Shown here one piece after another: positions 1 through 7,035 of a stretch of DNA of 33,657 nucleotides. The notes below the pieces were generated by a model, which saw only the letters and a list, made by a program, of their open reading frames with translations, was not told the DNA's origin and made no database searches. The position numbers were made by a program, and so were the translations under genes. Position 1 is the stretch's first letter, and every line of letters starts with the position of its first letter. This DNA comes from an uncultured Bacteroidota bacterium (GTDB lineage: Bacteria > Bacteroidota > Bacteroidia > Chitinophagales > Chitinophagaceae): the NCBI GenBank assembly GCA_903905065.1, contig CAIVEW010000001.1, forward strand, positions 1 to 33,657, written 5' to 3'.

Positions 1-283
1 GATATCCCTGGAAGCGCCCGTCCTCACCGGGAGTGCCATGCATGGCGATGAATACGCAGTCAAATTTTATTTTTTCGCTATTTACAGTGAGTGAAAAATC
101 ATTCTTATCAACTTCGACTTTTTTTCCATCAAATTCATGATACCATTCGTTCTTAGTAATAATGATCTTGAAAACACGATATAGTTTCTCGTCAAGGTTT
201 TTTTCGATGGTCTCCGCTGTTTGTATAGAAATTACATATTCTCCCGAATACCCACCTGCGAGCAATGCTATATTTTTCCTCAT
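1..283 (-). CDS. ddl: D-alanine--D-alanine ligase, N-terminal fragment
   Basis: This is the first 94 codons of a gene running off the left edge. The product would join two D-Ala molecules with ATP in the cytoplasm to make the peptidoglycan precursor D-Ala-D-Ala. The N-terminal glycine-rich strand-loop (AGGYSGEY, residues 9-16) and the signature HGTPGEDGRFQG (residues 82-93) are both clear. The ATP-grasp and C-terminal domains lie outside the window, so integrity cannot be judged. The ATG at 281-283 follows a perfect -7 box at 310-317. Confidence 0.9.
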   Translation of the reverse strand, partial: MRKNIALLAGGYSGEYVISIQTAETIEKNLDEKLYRVFKIIITKNEWYHEFDGKKVEVDKNDFSLTVNSEKIKFDCVFIAMHGTPGEDGRFQGY

Positions 284-309
284 TGTTTTGGTCTAAGAAT
301 TGATGCTGC

Positions 310-317
310 CAAAGGTA
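310..317 (-). promoter_or_regulatory. -7 promoter box of ddl (TACCTTTG)
   Basis: On the minus strand this reads TACCTTTG, an exact match to the Bacteroidota -7 consensus TAnnTTTG. It lies 26 bases upstream of the ddl ATG, implying a leader of about 20 nt. No clear -33 TTG element is visible. Confidence 0.5.
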
Positions 318-348
318 ATAGAAATACTAAATTTAAAAGTTAAAATTC

Positions 349-388
349 CGTCTGAACCTTGATTTTCCTGATTAAAGGATTGGCATGA
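349..388. repeat. Possible interspersed repeat with spaced GATT motifs
   Basis: The segment starts near TCTGAACC and then carries GATT at 361, 370 and 378. It resembles a degenerate intergenic repeat I associate with Bacteroidota genomes, but there is no second copy in this window, so the call rests on recall only. Confidence 0.25.
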
Positions 389-466
389 CGCCCTTATTAC
401 CAAAACGGGGTTATGGTCGTAACGCCGTCACTTCACCATCCTTTGACCTTTTAGCCTTTTCACTAA

Positions 467-889
467 TTAACCTTCTGCCACTCTGTCTTTCACAGGTATT
501 ACTAATTTCAGACCAGACCAAGTTTCATCTACCGCACATACTTTAATATCTACAAGGCCGATACTTAATGCAGTGTCGCGGATCATATTTTCACTCACAT
601 TGCTGACTACTTTGGTTGATTTTTTAGGCCAGGAAACCCATATAATACCATTTTGAACGATCTCGTTTTTTAGTTTCGGCAGCAGATGCTTGAGCTCTTT
701 TTCATCTTTGGTGAAAAAGTGAATTATATCCATTTTGTCTGCAGCCTTTGTATCAACGTTTTCCGGCATATCAGTAAATAGTTCGAAATAATATTCCGGC
801 TCATTTACCAGCTTCAATTTGAAGCCAGGCTTTATACCCAGCTTTTTAGCCAATGGTGTTTTTGAATAGCCGTGATAGTCGTTAGTCAT
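467..889 (-). CDS. DUF3052 family protein
   Basis: A 140-residue cytoplasmic protein without signal peptide or membrane segment. It matches the DUF3052 pattern as I know it: an N-terminal Y-S-x-T-P-L-A-K-K-L-G-I stretch, a central WVSWPKKS, and a C-terminal VCAVDETWSGLKLV. The biochemical function of this family is unknown to me. It is a single gene facing away from the divergent Uma2 gene at 974. A TTTG-containing -7-like sequence lies about 15 bases upstream of the ATG, but its first base deviates from TAnnTTTG. Family call confident; no function claimed. Confidence 0.8.
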   Translation of the reverse strand: MTNDYHGYSKTPLAKKLGIKPGFKLKLVNEPEYYFELFTDMPENVDTKAADKMDIIHFFTKDEKELKHLLPKLKNEIVQNGIIWVSWPKKSTKVVSNVSENMIRDTALSIGLVDIKVCAVDETWSGLKLVIPVKDRVAEG

Positions 890-973
890 AAGTCTGTGTC
901 GCTACAAAGTTCTTAAACGTAATGAGAAAAGAAAAAATGAGTACCTGCAGACCATATTTCTTATCTTTATGCT

Positions 974-1564
974 ATGATAATATGTGAACCGGCCCCTGCC
1001 TACGGAAAATACAATTACAGTATACCTGAGTACCTGGAAATGGAAGATGCAGCTACTGAAAAGCATGAATATTACAGGGGTGAAGTTTTTGCGATGTCCG
1101 GCGGCACTGTATCCCACAGTGCGATTGGTGGGAATATTTACCATTCACTGAGAGGAAAACTAAACGGCACACCGTGCAAGCCTTTCAACAGCGACATGAG
1201 AATCCATATAGAAAAGAATACACTCTTCACCTACCCTGATGTTTCTGTTATCTGTGGAAACATACTTACACTCAACGATGATAACCAGAATGTATTAAAC
1301 CCAACGGTGATCTTTGAAGTACTCTCACCAACTACGAAAAGGTACGATCTCGTAGAAAAATTCAGGCTATACCAGGACATCGCAAGCCTAAATGAATATG
1401 TGATAGTGGACTCCGAAAGACCGGATGTAAGAATATGGAACAACACTACAAGTAATGGCTGGCTACTAACTGTGTATCAAAATATTGAAGAAAGTATAGA
1501 GCTGCAAAGTTTAAATATTTCCATGACCCTGAAGGAAATATACGAAAGCATCTTCGACGCTTAA
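974..1564 (+). CDS. Uma2 family (DUF820) PD-(D/E)XK nuclease-like protein
   Basis: A 196-residue protein of the Uma2 family, which has the PD-(D/E)XK restriction-endonuclease fold. The expected blocks are present: an N-terminal EYLEMED segment, YPDV with Asp89, then VIFEVLSPTT with Glu115, followed by YDLVEKF. Members are often annotated as putative endonucleases, but substrates are generally unknown. A -7-like TATCTTTA (962-969) sits five bases from the ATG, so the mRNA may be nearly leaderless. The stop is three bases from the convergent stop of the next gene. No methylase or other partner is adjacent, so there is no evidence for a restriction system. Confidence 0.82.
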   Translation: MIICEPAPAYGKYNYSIPEYLEMEDAATEKHEYYRGEVFAMSGGTVSHSAIGGNIYHSLRGKLNGTPCKPFNSDMRIHIEKNTLFTYPDVSVICGNILTLNDDNQNVLNPTVIFEVLSPTTKRYDLVEKFRLYQDIASLNEYVIVDSERPDVRIWNNTTSNGWLLTVYQNIEESIELQSLNISMTLKEIYESIFDA

Positions 1565-1567
1565 ATT

Positions 1568-2188
1568 TCAGACTTTTTTCCAGTGATGCTGCCCACCGTC
1601 CCTGCAGCCATCCTCAGCGGGCTCAGATACCACATTAATAATGGTACTGCATTTTTTACAGATGTATTTATGCTCGCCTACCTGCCCTAGCTTTATCCAA
1701 TGGTGCGCATGTGCCTTTTCGCAACCGGTGATACTTGCTTCTGTATTTTTTTGTATATATATACTGCAGTGCCGGCATTGATACCAATGGGCGATCATCT
1801 GCGGTGTGATTACCAGGTTCTTTTTTCGCTCTTTTTTCCTTGGTGCATACCGGAACCATGCTCCGCCAACTATGGCCATTAGCGCCAGGGCCGACCCGCC
1901 AAAAATATACATGGTGTTGGAATCGCCACCTTCTTCCTCTGGCATAGGTGTACTTTTTTCCTGCAGGAATTTCTTCTGCACATAGCCGTCCCCGCCATTG
2001 TAGTGTATCTTATACCAGCCACCGTTTATATGCTCCGCTTCAACAATAGAGTTTTTACCCAATTGACCTAAAACTTTGGCATGCAATTCGTTACCTGCGA
2101 AAACTTTAGTGTCACTTGTAATCACATACTGGTCGGCCCACGAAGACGTAGCAAACAGGCATAGCAATATCGTTAGCACACTTTTCAT
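1568..2188 (-). CDS. Membrane protein: periplasmic SH3-like domain plus two CCCH zinc-knuckle repeats
   Basis: Starting at the ATG at 2186-2188 (a GTG 12 bases upstream is possible), the 206-residue product has a signal peptide ending near SSWA, a bacterial SH3-like domain (about residues 20-78), a membrane segment (about 92-112), and a basic stop-transfer RKKERKK. The rest should be cytoplasmic and is a perfect tandem repeat, C-x2-C-x14-C-x5-H-H-W, once with CRHC and once with CKKC. Each copy could bind one zinc ion. I recognise the SH3 part but not this architecture. A role sensing the envelope and signalling inward is only inference. The promoter is at 2211-2218. Confidence 0.75.
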   Translation of the reverse strand: MKSVLTILLCLFATSSWADQYVITSDTKVFAGNELHAKVLGQLGKNSIVEAEHINGGWYKIHYNGGDGYVQKKFLQEKSTPMPEEEGGDSNTMYIFGGSALALMAIVGGAWFRYAPRKKERKKNLVITPQMIAHWYQCRHCSIYIQKNTEASITGCEKAHAHHWIKLGQVGEHKYICKKCSTIINVVSEPAEDGCRDGGQHHWKKV

Positions 2189-2210
2189 TCGGGAAAACAC
2201 TGATCTATTG

Positions 2211-2218
2211 CAAAATTA
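2211..2218 (-). promoter_or_regulatory. -7 promoter box (TAATTTTG) of the SH3/zinc-knuckle gene
   Basis: An exact TAnnTTTG match on the minus strand. Transcription would begin near 2205, just inside the GTG alternative start at 2200, which favours the ATG at 2188. Confidence 0.5.
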
Positions 2219-2238
2219 GCGATTAGTTTTTTAGGCGC

Positions 2239-2287
2239 ATTAAATAAAAAATAAAACCGCTCACAGTCAGACTGCGACGGTTTTATT
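2239..2287 (-). terminator. Rho-independent terminator after the 138-residue secreted protein gene
   Basis: The 10-bp inverted repeat AATAAAACCG (2250-2259) / CGGTTTTATT (2278-2287) encloses an inner CAGT/ACTG pairing. In the minus direction it is followed by a T-rich run (2239-2250). It separates the gene at 2312-2728 from the next minus-strand gene. Confidence 0.7.
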
Positions 2288-2311
2288 CATTATAGCTAAA
2301 GGATATTTTTT

Positions 2312-2728
2312 TTATTTCAGCATTGCAACTGCATCTGCCGACTTTACGTTCATCTGTGGTGCTGCAGAGCGAGCGTCGTCATAGTATGCAAGCAAAATCT
2401 TGTAACCGGCGCATTTTTCGCCAAGAACGTTAGCCTCGCAGCCGGCATACCCTACGAACTTCTGCTCCTTAGGCCCGATCTTCTCGATCACCTTTATTCT
2501 TTTTTGTAAGTAATCATTAACCATTACCGACTCTTCTATACGAACCGTAATAGTACGATCAACAGATTTGTTGGAGATGGCACAGGCTTTTCTGTCTGTG
2601 AGTACTTTAGCGTCTTTGGCGGGAACGAGGGCAACTTCTTTGCCGGCGTTCTCAACAACGCGTTTCTGTGCAAAAGCGCCTGGTGCGCTGATGATTGTGA
2701 TGGCTGCGATTAGGAGTATCTTTTTCAT
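2312..2728 (-). CDS. Small secreted protein of unknown function
   Basis: A 138-residue protein with a clear signal peptide (MKKILLIAAI... cleaved after GAFA at residue 20). The mature part has four cysteines, two of them close together in GYAGCEANVLGEKCAGY, so disulfides are possible in the periplasm. I recognise no family. It ends before a strong terminator (2239-2287), and its start faces a promoter region shared with the divergent 48-codon ORF at 2970, so it appears monocistronic. Coding status is supported by the signal peptide and terminator. Confidence 0.7.
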   Translation of the reverse strand: MKKILLIAAITIISAPGAFAQKRVVENAGKEVALVPAKDAKVLTDRKACAISNKSVDRTITVRIEESVMVNDYLQKRIKVIEKIGPKEQKFVGYAGCEANVLGEKCAGYKILLAYYDDARSAAPQMNVKSADAVAMLK

Positions 2729-2902
2729 ATTCTTTAATGTTTTGTGAAGCGCTTGTGATTGATTTGTTAATACAAATGTATATCGACTTTCCGAAAGCGC
2801 AAAACATTTTCCGAAGAATTATTAAACATTTTTATTAGTAATGTTTAACTTGCTTGTTTTCAAATAAATAACATCGTATTTTTATTGCAGAAAAAATACG
2901 GT

Positions 2903-2918
2903 TTTTGGAATTCCAAAA
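2903..2918. promoter_or_regulatory. 16-bp perfect palindrome TTTTGGAATTCCAAAA
   Basis: A perfect inverted repeat, dyad between 2910 and 2911, centred about 22 bases upstream of the GG of the sigma-54-type promoter at 2931-2946. Its symmetry fits a dimeric regulator. Its function is inference. Confidence 0.45.
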
Positions 2919-2930
2919 TAAAATGAAGTT

Positions 2931-2946
2931 TGGCATGTCATTTGCA
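2931..2946 (+). promoter_or_regulatory. Consensus sigma-54 (-24/-12) promoter
   Basis: The sequence TGGCATGTCATTTGCA matches TGGCAYR-N4-TTGCW at every defined position, with exactly ten bases between the GG and GC dinucleotides. Transcription would start near 2957, about 13 bases before the ATG of the 48-codon ORF. The -12 part also lies within a 14-bp perfect palindrome (2938-2951). An RpoN-type sigma factor and an activator would have to be encoded outside the window. Confidence 0.6.
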
Positions 2947-2969
2947 AATGATTAACAAATGGCTGTTTT

Positions 2970-3116
2970 ATGAACCAGAAGCATCTAACACACGAAAACG
3001 AGCATCACGCGCATCATTTCAGCATTGAGGCCCTTGTAATTCCCGCAATATCATTGTTCTACAGAACAATAGTACCGGTAACAAACTTTATCATAACGAA
3101 CCTGGCTAAAGCATGA
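2970..3116 (+). CDS. Putative 48-residue small protein behind a sigma-54 promoter
   Basis: A short ORF starting at the ATG 13 bases after the predicted sigma-54 start site and ending at a TGA three bases before the convergent stop of the PagL-like gene. The peptide has a His/Glu-rich N-terminus (HENEHHAHH, residues 8-16) and a hydrophobic C-terminal half (IEALVIPAISLF... through TNFIITNL) that could insert in or lie on a membrane. It has no signal peptide, no cysteine and no recognised family. There is no ribosome-binding site, which is usual in this phylum. Coding potential is not proven; placement behind a consensus promoter is the main support. Confidence 0.45.
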   Translation: MNQKHLTHENEHHAHHFSIEALVIPAISLFYRTIVPVTNFIITNLAKA

Positions 3117-3119
3117 AGA

Positions 3120-4247
3120 TCAAAACCCTGCGCCAATGCCGAATTCAGCATATTCTGCGGTGATCTCGTGGGTAAGCAGCATGGCAGAAAGGAACAACTC
3201 TTTTAGAGCGCCGTGCTCAGTCTTAATAAGATAAAAATTGACGCCTATTTTCTCATAAAAAGGATCAAATTTCAAAAACGTCTGGTGGTAATAGACACCA
3301 AGCTGCGTTACCAGTCCCACCCTGCCCTCCAGGAACTCATTACCAACAAAAAAAGCACCGTCCCAGGAATGGTTCTTCTCGTGGCCATAGTCTACGCCAT
3401 AATTCACAAGGAAGTCGTACACATCTTTGTGATAGGCATAGTCAACACCGGCAAACATCTTGTTTTTACCCAGCCAGCGCCTGCTTATATAGGCTGTGCC
3501 GATATAAGCCGGAGCCGTAGGATCTCCTGTTTTCGGGGCACGTGCCTCTTTAAAAGACATGCCGTAACGAAACTCGAATAACCACCTGTTACTAAGTTTG
3601 GGCAGGTCCTTAATGATCCTGGTTGGTCGGTTGGTAACCGGAAAATACTGCACCCCTACATGTAAACCACCCATATTCACGCCCAGGTTTGGCTGATGAT
3701 AATCGGCATCAGAGATATGCGTAAAGTTAGCGCCCACCTGCACCTGCCAGTGCTCATTGACATGATAGCGTACATCCGTCATAAAAACCGCAAAATCGTT
3801 GAGATGGCTGCCTATGGCGTTATTCAGCGTATCTACCGGCGCGGTGGCCTGGTATTTCCGGGTCACATAGCCCAGCCCGTCGCCAAACCGTAACGTCCAT
3901 TCTAAATTTTTGCCCCGAATAAGCGGCACCTGCAGATTGGGGTAAATACCTATACAATTGCCAAAGATCTGGTTCGACCCATAATCGGTATAAGTAACAC
4001 CAACCCCTATGAGCGGGAACCTGCGCCGCTGCTGCCAGTCTTTCTTTCCATAGGTCTGCCATATAAAATTGACATCGAACGCTGACGAAAATGGAGGAAT
4101 GGGCGCCGTAAATTTACGGGTGTGTTTTATCACCTTTCCACCAAGTGCATTAGCTTCAATGCCAAACCCGGCCATTGGGCTTTGCTCCTGCGCATAGCTA
4201 GGCACGACAACTAGACAGCAAAACAAGAAAACAAAATACCGGAACAT
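3120..4247 (-). CDS. Acyloxyacyl hydrolase / PagL-like lipid A deacylase family protein
   Basis: From the ATG at 4245-4247, the product is 375 residues with a signal peptide (MFRYFVFLFCCLVVVPSYA). An upstream start at 4328 would add 27 poorly fitting residues and overlap the GNAT stop. The middle contains HISDADYHQPNLGVN, which aligns with the PagL active-site block: His and Ser of the H-x-S pair are present, as is the following QPN-x-G. PagL removes a 3-O-acyl chain from lipid A in the outer membrane. The position of the PagL catalytic Glu, 14 residues after His, is Asn here. The C-terminal half has further beta-strand-rich sequence. Family call good, activity uncertain. Confidence 0.72.
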   Translation of the reverse strand: MFRYFVFLFCCLVVVPSYAQEQSPMAGFGIEANALGGKVIKHTRKFTAPIPPFSSAFDVNFIWQTYGKKDWQQRRRFPLIGVGVTYTDYGSNQIFGNCIGIYPNLQVPLIRGKNLEWTLRFGDGLGYVTRKYQATAPVDTLNNAIGSHLNDFAVFMTDVRYHVNEHWQVQVGANFTHISDADYHQPNLGVNMGGLHVGVQYFPVTNRPTRIIKDLPKLSNRWLFEFRYGMSFKEARAPKTGDPTAPAYIGTAYISRRWLGKNKMFAGVDYAYHKDVYDFLVNYGVDYGHEKNHSWDGAFFVGNEFLEGRVGLVTQLGVYYHQTFLKFDPFYEKIGVNFYLIKTEHGALKELFLSAMLLTHEITAEYAEFGIGAGF

Positions 4248-4317
4248 AGAGATCGGCAAAAATAGTATTTCTGTTGATTTGCCGCTCACAATATCACACG
4301 CTCGCACCAGCGCAAAA

Positions 4318-4815
4318 TCACTCCTCATTTAACTTCATCCCATAATAGAGATGATTACACTCCACCCCATCAAAATCAGCCACTCCCGGCAGAAACGCCC
4401 ATCTGTGAAACCCAAATTTCTCCACCAGCTTCACACTGGCTTCATTCTTATCAAGTATTATGGCTATAGCCGTTTTATAATGCAGTCGGCGGGCTGCGTT
4501 GATGCCGTATACCAATAATTGCGAGCCAATGCCCATTTTCTTATAATCACTATGTACAAAATAACTGATCTCCACGGTATAGCGCAGCGCTCCCCTCCCC
4601 GCCCGGTATGGGCTTATGCTCAGCCAGCCTGCCACCACATCGTCAACCATATAAACAACCAACGGAAACTTATCGTGAGTATGTTCATAAAACCACGCAA
4701 CCCGGTCTTCCACCCGCACCCGCTCTGTAAAGCCAGTTTGAAATTTTGCGTCTATAGCCTGGTTATATATCTCTGTAATGCTTTCCAGGTCTTTGAATTG
4801 TGCCGTCCTGATCAT
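4318..4815 (-). CDS. GNAT N-acetyltransferase (phosphinothricin acetyltransferase-like)
   Basis: A 165-residue cytoplasmic GNAT enzyme transferring acetyl from acetyl-CoA to an amine. The CoA-binding motif A reads KKMGIGSQLL, and the downstream N-E-A-S-V-K-L-V-E-K-F-G-F block is typical of the Pat/YncA branch, as is the N-terminal IYNQAI. The substrate could be an amino acid or an amino-acid-like toxin and cannot be read from sequence. The next gene upstream on the same strand (4841-5434) is 25 bases away, so the two may be co-transcribed. Confidence 0.85.
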   Translation of the reverse strand: MIRTAQFKDLESITEIYNQAIDAKFQTGFTERVRVEDRVAWFYEHTHDKFPLVVYMVDDVVAGWLSISPYRAGRGALRYTVEISYFVHSDYKKMGIGSQLLVYGINAARRLHYKTAIAIILDKNEASVKLVEKFGFHRWAFLPGVADFDGVECNHLYYGMKLNEE

Positions 4816-4840
4816 TTTTCTTGTGAGATTTCAGTTACCA

Positions 4841-5434
4841 TTAATGAGGCAAAATGCCGTTGCCGCTATTGTGCATCAGGTTCACCATTTCGTTACCTTT
4901 CTCAAACAAAACCAGCCATGCCGAAGTGCCATCTTCAATGTGCAACAACTGCTCCTGTGCCGCATATATGCCCTTATTGGTGAGCAAGTAAAACCGCACA
5001 CAGCCTTTGTCGCACTCTTCCGTCGCTGTAACGCGGATGGCCCGGCCAACATAATCCTGCGCGGCTGTAACCAGTTCCACGGCAGCTTCGCCTACCGCCG
5101 GGCTTTTTCCGCCTCCCGTCCGCCCGCCACCAGTGCTGAAATAGATATTCGCAGCGCCGGTGATATAGGCAGTCAATGTTACGATGGCATCTCCGAGATC
5201 GCAGTCCATCACCACACCATACACCAGTGTTTCATCACCGGGTATCGTAAGTTTCAACTGGGCGGGCGTTACGTTGATCGCCAGGTTTCGCAGCCCATAG
5301 TACGAGTCAACATCCGGGGCGGGTTCTTTTGACGGCACCTGTTTCTTCAGCATACGGTTGCGCCTTACAAAATAAATGATGATACCTGCCTGCAGCAATA
5401 TCATTATGGCATAAATTATCGTCTCCTTTCCCAT
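4841..5434 (-). CDS. Conserved membrane-anchored protein of unknown function
   Basis: A 197-residue protein with one N-terminal membrane helix (about residues 5-23, YAIMILLQAGIIIYFV) followed by basic RRNRMLKK, so the N-terminus should face outward and the bulk be cytoplasmic. The soluble part has a glycine-rich loop STGGGRTGGG. I recognise no family by motif. It lies 62 bases downstream of the small 56-residue gene and 25 bases upstream of the GNAT gene on the same strand, suggesting a small operon of unclear purpose. Confidence 0.65.
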   Translation of the reverse strand: MGKETIIYAIMILLQAGIIIYFVRRNRMLKKQVPSKEPAPDVDSYYGLRNLAINVTPAQLKLTIPGDETLVYGVVMDCDLGDAIVTLTAYITGAANIYFSTGGGRTGGGKSPAVGEAAVELVTAAQDYVGRAIRVTATEECDKGCVRFYLLTNKGIYAAQEQLLHIEDGTSAWLVLFEKGNEMVNLMHNSGNGILPH

Positions 5435-5496
5435 CGTTATTTATCCCGTAAATGTACGCGGCGGCGTTCTATTCTGCTAATCCTCTAGCCGCTGGC

Positions 5497-5667
5497 TTAT
5501 GCTTTTCTCTTATTTATTTCGTCCTGCAGCTTCGGCGGAATGGGCCTGCAATGGCAGTGCCTGGCGTGTTCTATATGCCATTCCATACGTTGTTCCAGCG
5601 TGGGGTTTTTAGGCATAGGGTGGCTTTCATGCCACTCCTTATTCATTTTATTTGAGGTTTTCGCCAT
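5497..5667 (-). CDS. Small 56-residue conserved-looking protein with HCHC motif
   Basis: A short gene with ATG at 5665-5667 and stop TAA at 5497-5499. The 56-residue basic protein is soluble and includes NPTLEQRMEW and HARHCHCRPIP, a compact cysteine/histidine cluster that could bind a metal ion. Its ATG lies 17 bases after the stop of the upstream gene (5685-6203), fitting translational coupling in an operon. I believe similar small proteins occur in other Bacteroidota, but this is recall, not a search. No function is assigned. Confidence 0.6.
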   Translation of the reverse strand: MAKTSNKMNKEWHESHPMPKNPTLEQRMEWHIEHARHCHCRPIPPKLQDEINKRKA

Positions 5668-5684
5668 TTCTAAAAGTACAGCGC

Positions 5685-6203
5685 TTAGTCGAATTTATGG
5701 TACTTGCCAATTATGCAGAATACGATGATCGCGATAATGATGAGGATGTAGTACACCAAATTACTTTTTCTTTCCTCATCCATAGGATGATGCGACAGTT
5801 CCGCATGGGTAGGCTGAGTGCTTTCCAGGTAGCCTTTTTGCTGTATCGTGCGTATATCTGAGATGAGTTTGGCCTTATGCTCCTTTTCCCAGAGCGCATA
5901 TTCACTAAGGGAGCCCACTGTCTTTAAATGCTTCCCCTTCTCTGTTATTACAAACTTCCCGCCTTCCCGGCCTACATGAAACTCATTCTTAAGCAGAAAT
6001 TGTGAGATGTCCAATACAGTACGTGCCGACAATGACTGATAATCCTGCTCAGCGGTAACTGCAGCGGTTTCAATAAAATGTTGTTTTTCGGTTTGCAGGT
6101 ACTCGTGTATGGCAACTTTCAGTCCGTTTAACTCATCGAAATAATGAGTGGGAATGAAACGGTCTAATACTTCAATTTCAAGGCGGGTCAGTGTATTATT
6201 CAT
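5685..6203 (-). CDS. Tail-anchored membrane protein with winged-helix-like N-terminal region, unknown function
   Basis: The ATG at 6201-6203 gives 172 residues; the longer frame would need a TTG start. The N-terminal part is helical, and the segment ISQFLLKNEFHVGREGGKFVITEKGKHLK resembles a helix-turn-wing but lacks a recognised family signature. The C-terminus is a single membrane helix (YYILIIIAIIVFCIIG), so the protein is probably tail-anchored with a cytoplasmic body. It is followed closely by the 56-residue gene and is divergent from the secreted gene at 6291. Confidence 0.65.
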   Translation of the reverse strand: MNNTLTRLEIEVLDRFIPTHYFDELNGLKVAIHEYLQTEKQHFIETAAVTAEQDYQSLSARTVLDISQFLLKNEFHVGREGGKFVITEKGKHLKTVGSLSEYALWEKEHKAKLISDIRTIQQKGYLESTQPTHAELSHHPMDEERKSNLVYYILIIIAIIVFCIIGKYHKFD

Positions 6204-6290
6204 AGCGTCCAATTTTCTCAAGCATAATTACGTTCGTATGTAAGCAATAGCTGCTAAAGGCAATCAAAGTGAATTCACTATTTTCGTCCC

Positions 6291-7013
6291 ATGAAATGGT
6301 TTTCCATCTTCCTGCTGCTAATATTTCCCGCTTTACTGTTTGCCCAAAGCAACCAGGACACAATAATAATCGTTCCACTAAAGACACCAGCCCCGCCGAA
6401 TGCGCCGAAAGTAGGCTCCATAAATGCTGGCAATAATGCCACTGCCACGCATTGCGATTATGAAGAGGCCGTGGCAGAAGCCAAGAACAAGGCCCGGGCC
6501 ATGGGCGGAAATGTGGTTAAGATCACAGAACTGGCCCCACCGGCTTTCATCAGCAAATGCTACCGGATAAAGGCAGATGTCTATTATGCACCGGCTTTCC
6601 GGGATTCAATATGGAAACAGATACACAAGCCTATCTCACATGCCGCGACCGAACCACATGCAAATATCTTCATCTACCGGCTAAAAGACACCATTGCGCT
6701 AGCCGGATCGTATTACATTCGCATGAACAGCGACAGCGTGATCTGCGAAACCAAAAGCAAGTCGCGCGATTCGTTGAGTTTATTTAAAGAAGGCCCGGTA
6801 ACACTATGGGCAAAAAAAGGGGAACATAAAGAACTGAGACTGGATGTAAAGTTCGGTGAAACCTATTATGTGCGGTGCGGAGTGGTAAAAGAAGGACTGA
6901 AACAAGTGCCGGTGCTGGAACTCGTTGACAAAGCCACGGGCGCAGCAGAGTATAACAACGAAGGGAACAGGAAAAAAAATATGGGCGTGAAGTATTTGCA
7001 GGAAGTACATTAG
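6291..7013 (+). CDS. Secreted protein, DUF2846-like C-terminal half
   Basis: A 240-residue protein with a signal peptide (MKWFSIFLLLIFPALLFAQ). After a Pro-rich spacer, residues around CDYEEAVAEAKNKARAMGGNVVKI resemble a small lipoprotein-type alpha/beta unit, and the region from ANIFIYRLKD through VKFGETYYVRCGV has the strand pattern of DUF2846-type envelope proteins. That assignment is tentative. A -7-like TATTTTCG (6275-6282) lies so close to the ATG that the mRNA may be leaderless. The next gene follows after 22 bases on the same strand. Confidence 0.6.
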   Translation: MKWFSIFLLLIFPALLFAQSNQDTIIIVPLKTPAPPNAPKVGSINAGNNATATHCDYEEAVAEAKNKARAMGGNVVKITELAPPAFISKCYRIKADVYYAPAFRDSIWKQIHKPISHAATEPHANIFIYRLKDTIALAGSYYIRMNSDSVICETKSKSRDSLSLFKEGPVTLWAKKGEHKELRLDVKFGETYYVRCGVVKEGLKQVPVLELVDKATGAAEYNNEGNRKKNMGVKYLQEVH

Positions 7014-7035
7014 GTGAATTTTATAAAACAAAAAC

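Noticed and set aside
974..1564. Restriction-modification or defence system around Uma2
   Set aside because: No methyltransferase, helicase or other defence gene is adjacent; neighbours are unrelated single genes.
4778..5332. 184-residue plus-strand ORF
   Set aside because: It overlaps the minus-strand membrane-anchored gene and GNAT start, and its composition (Cys/His/Arg-rich, no domain) is typical of a shadow frame.
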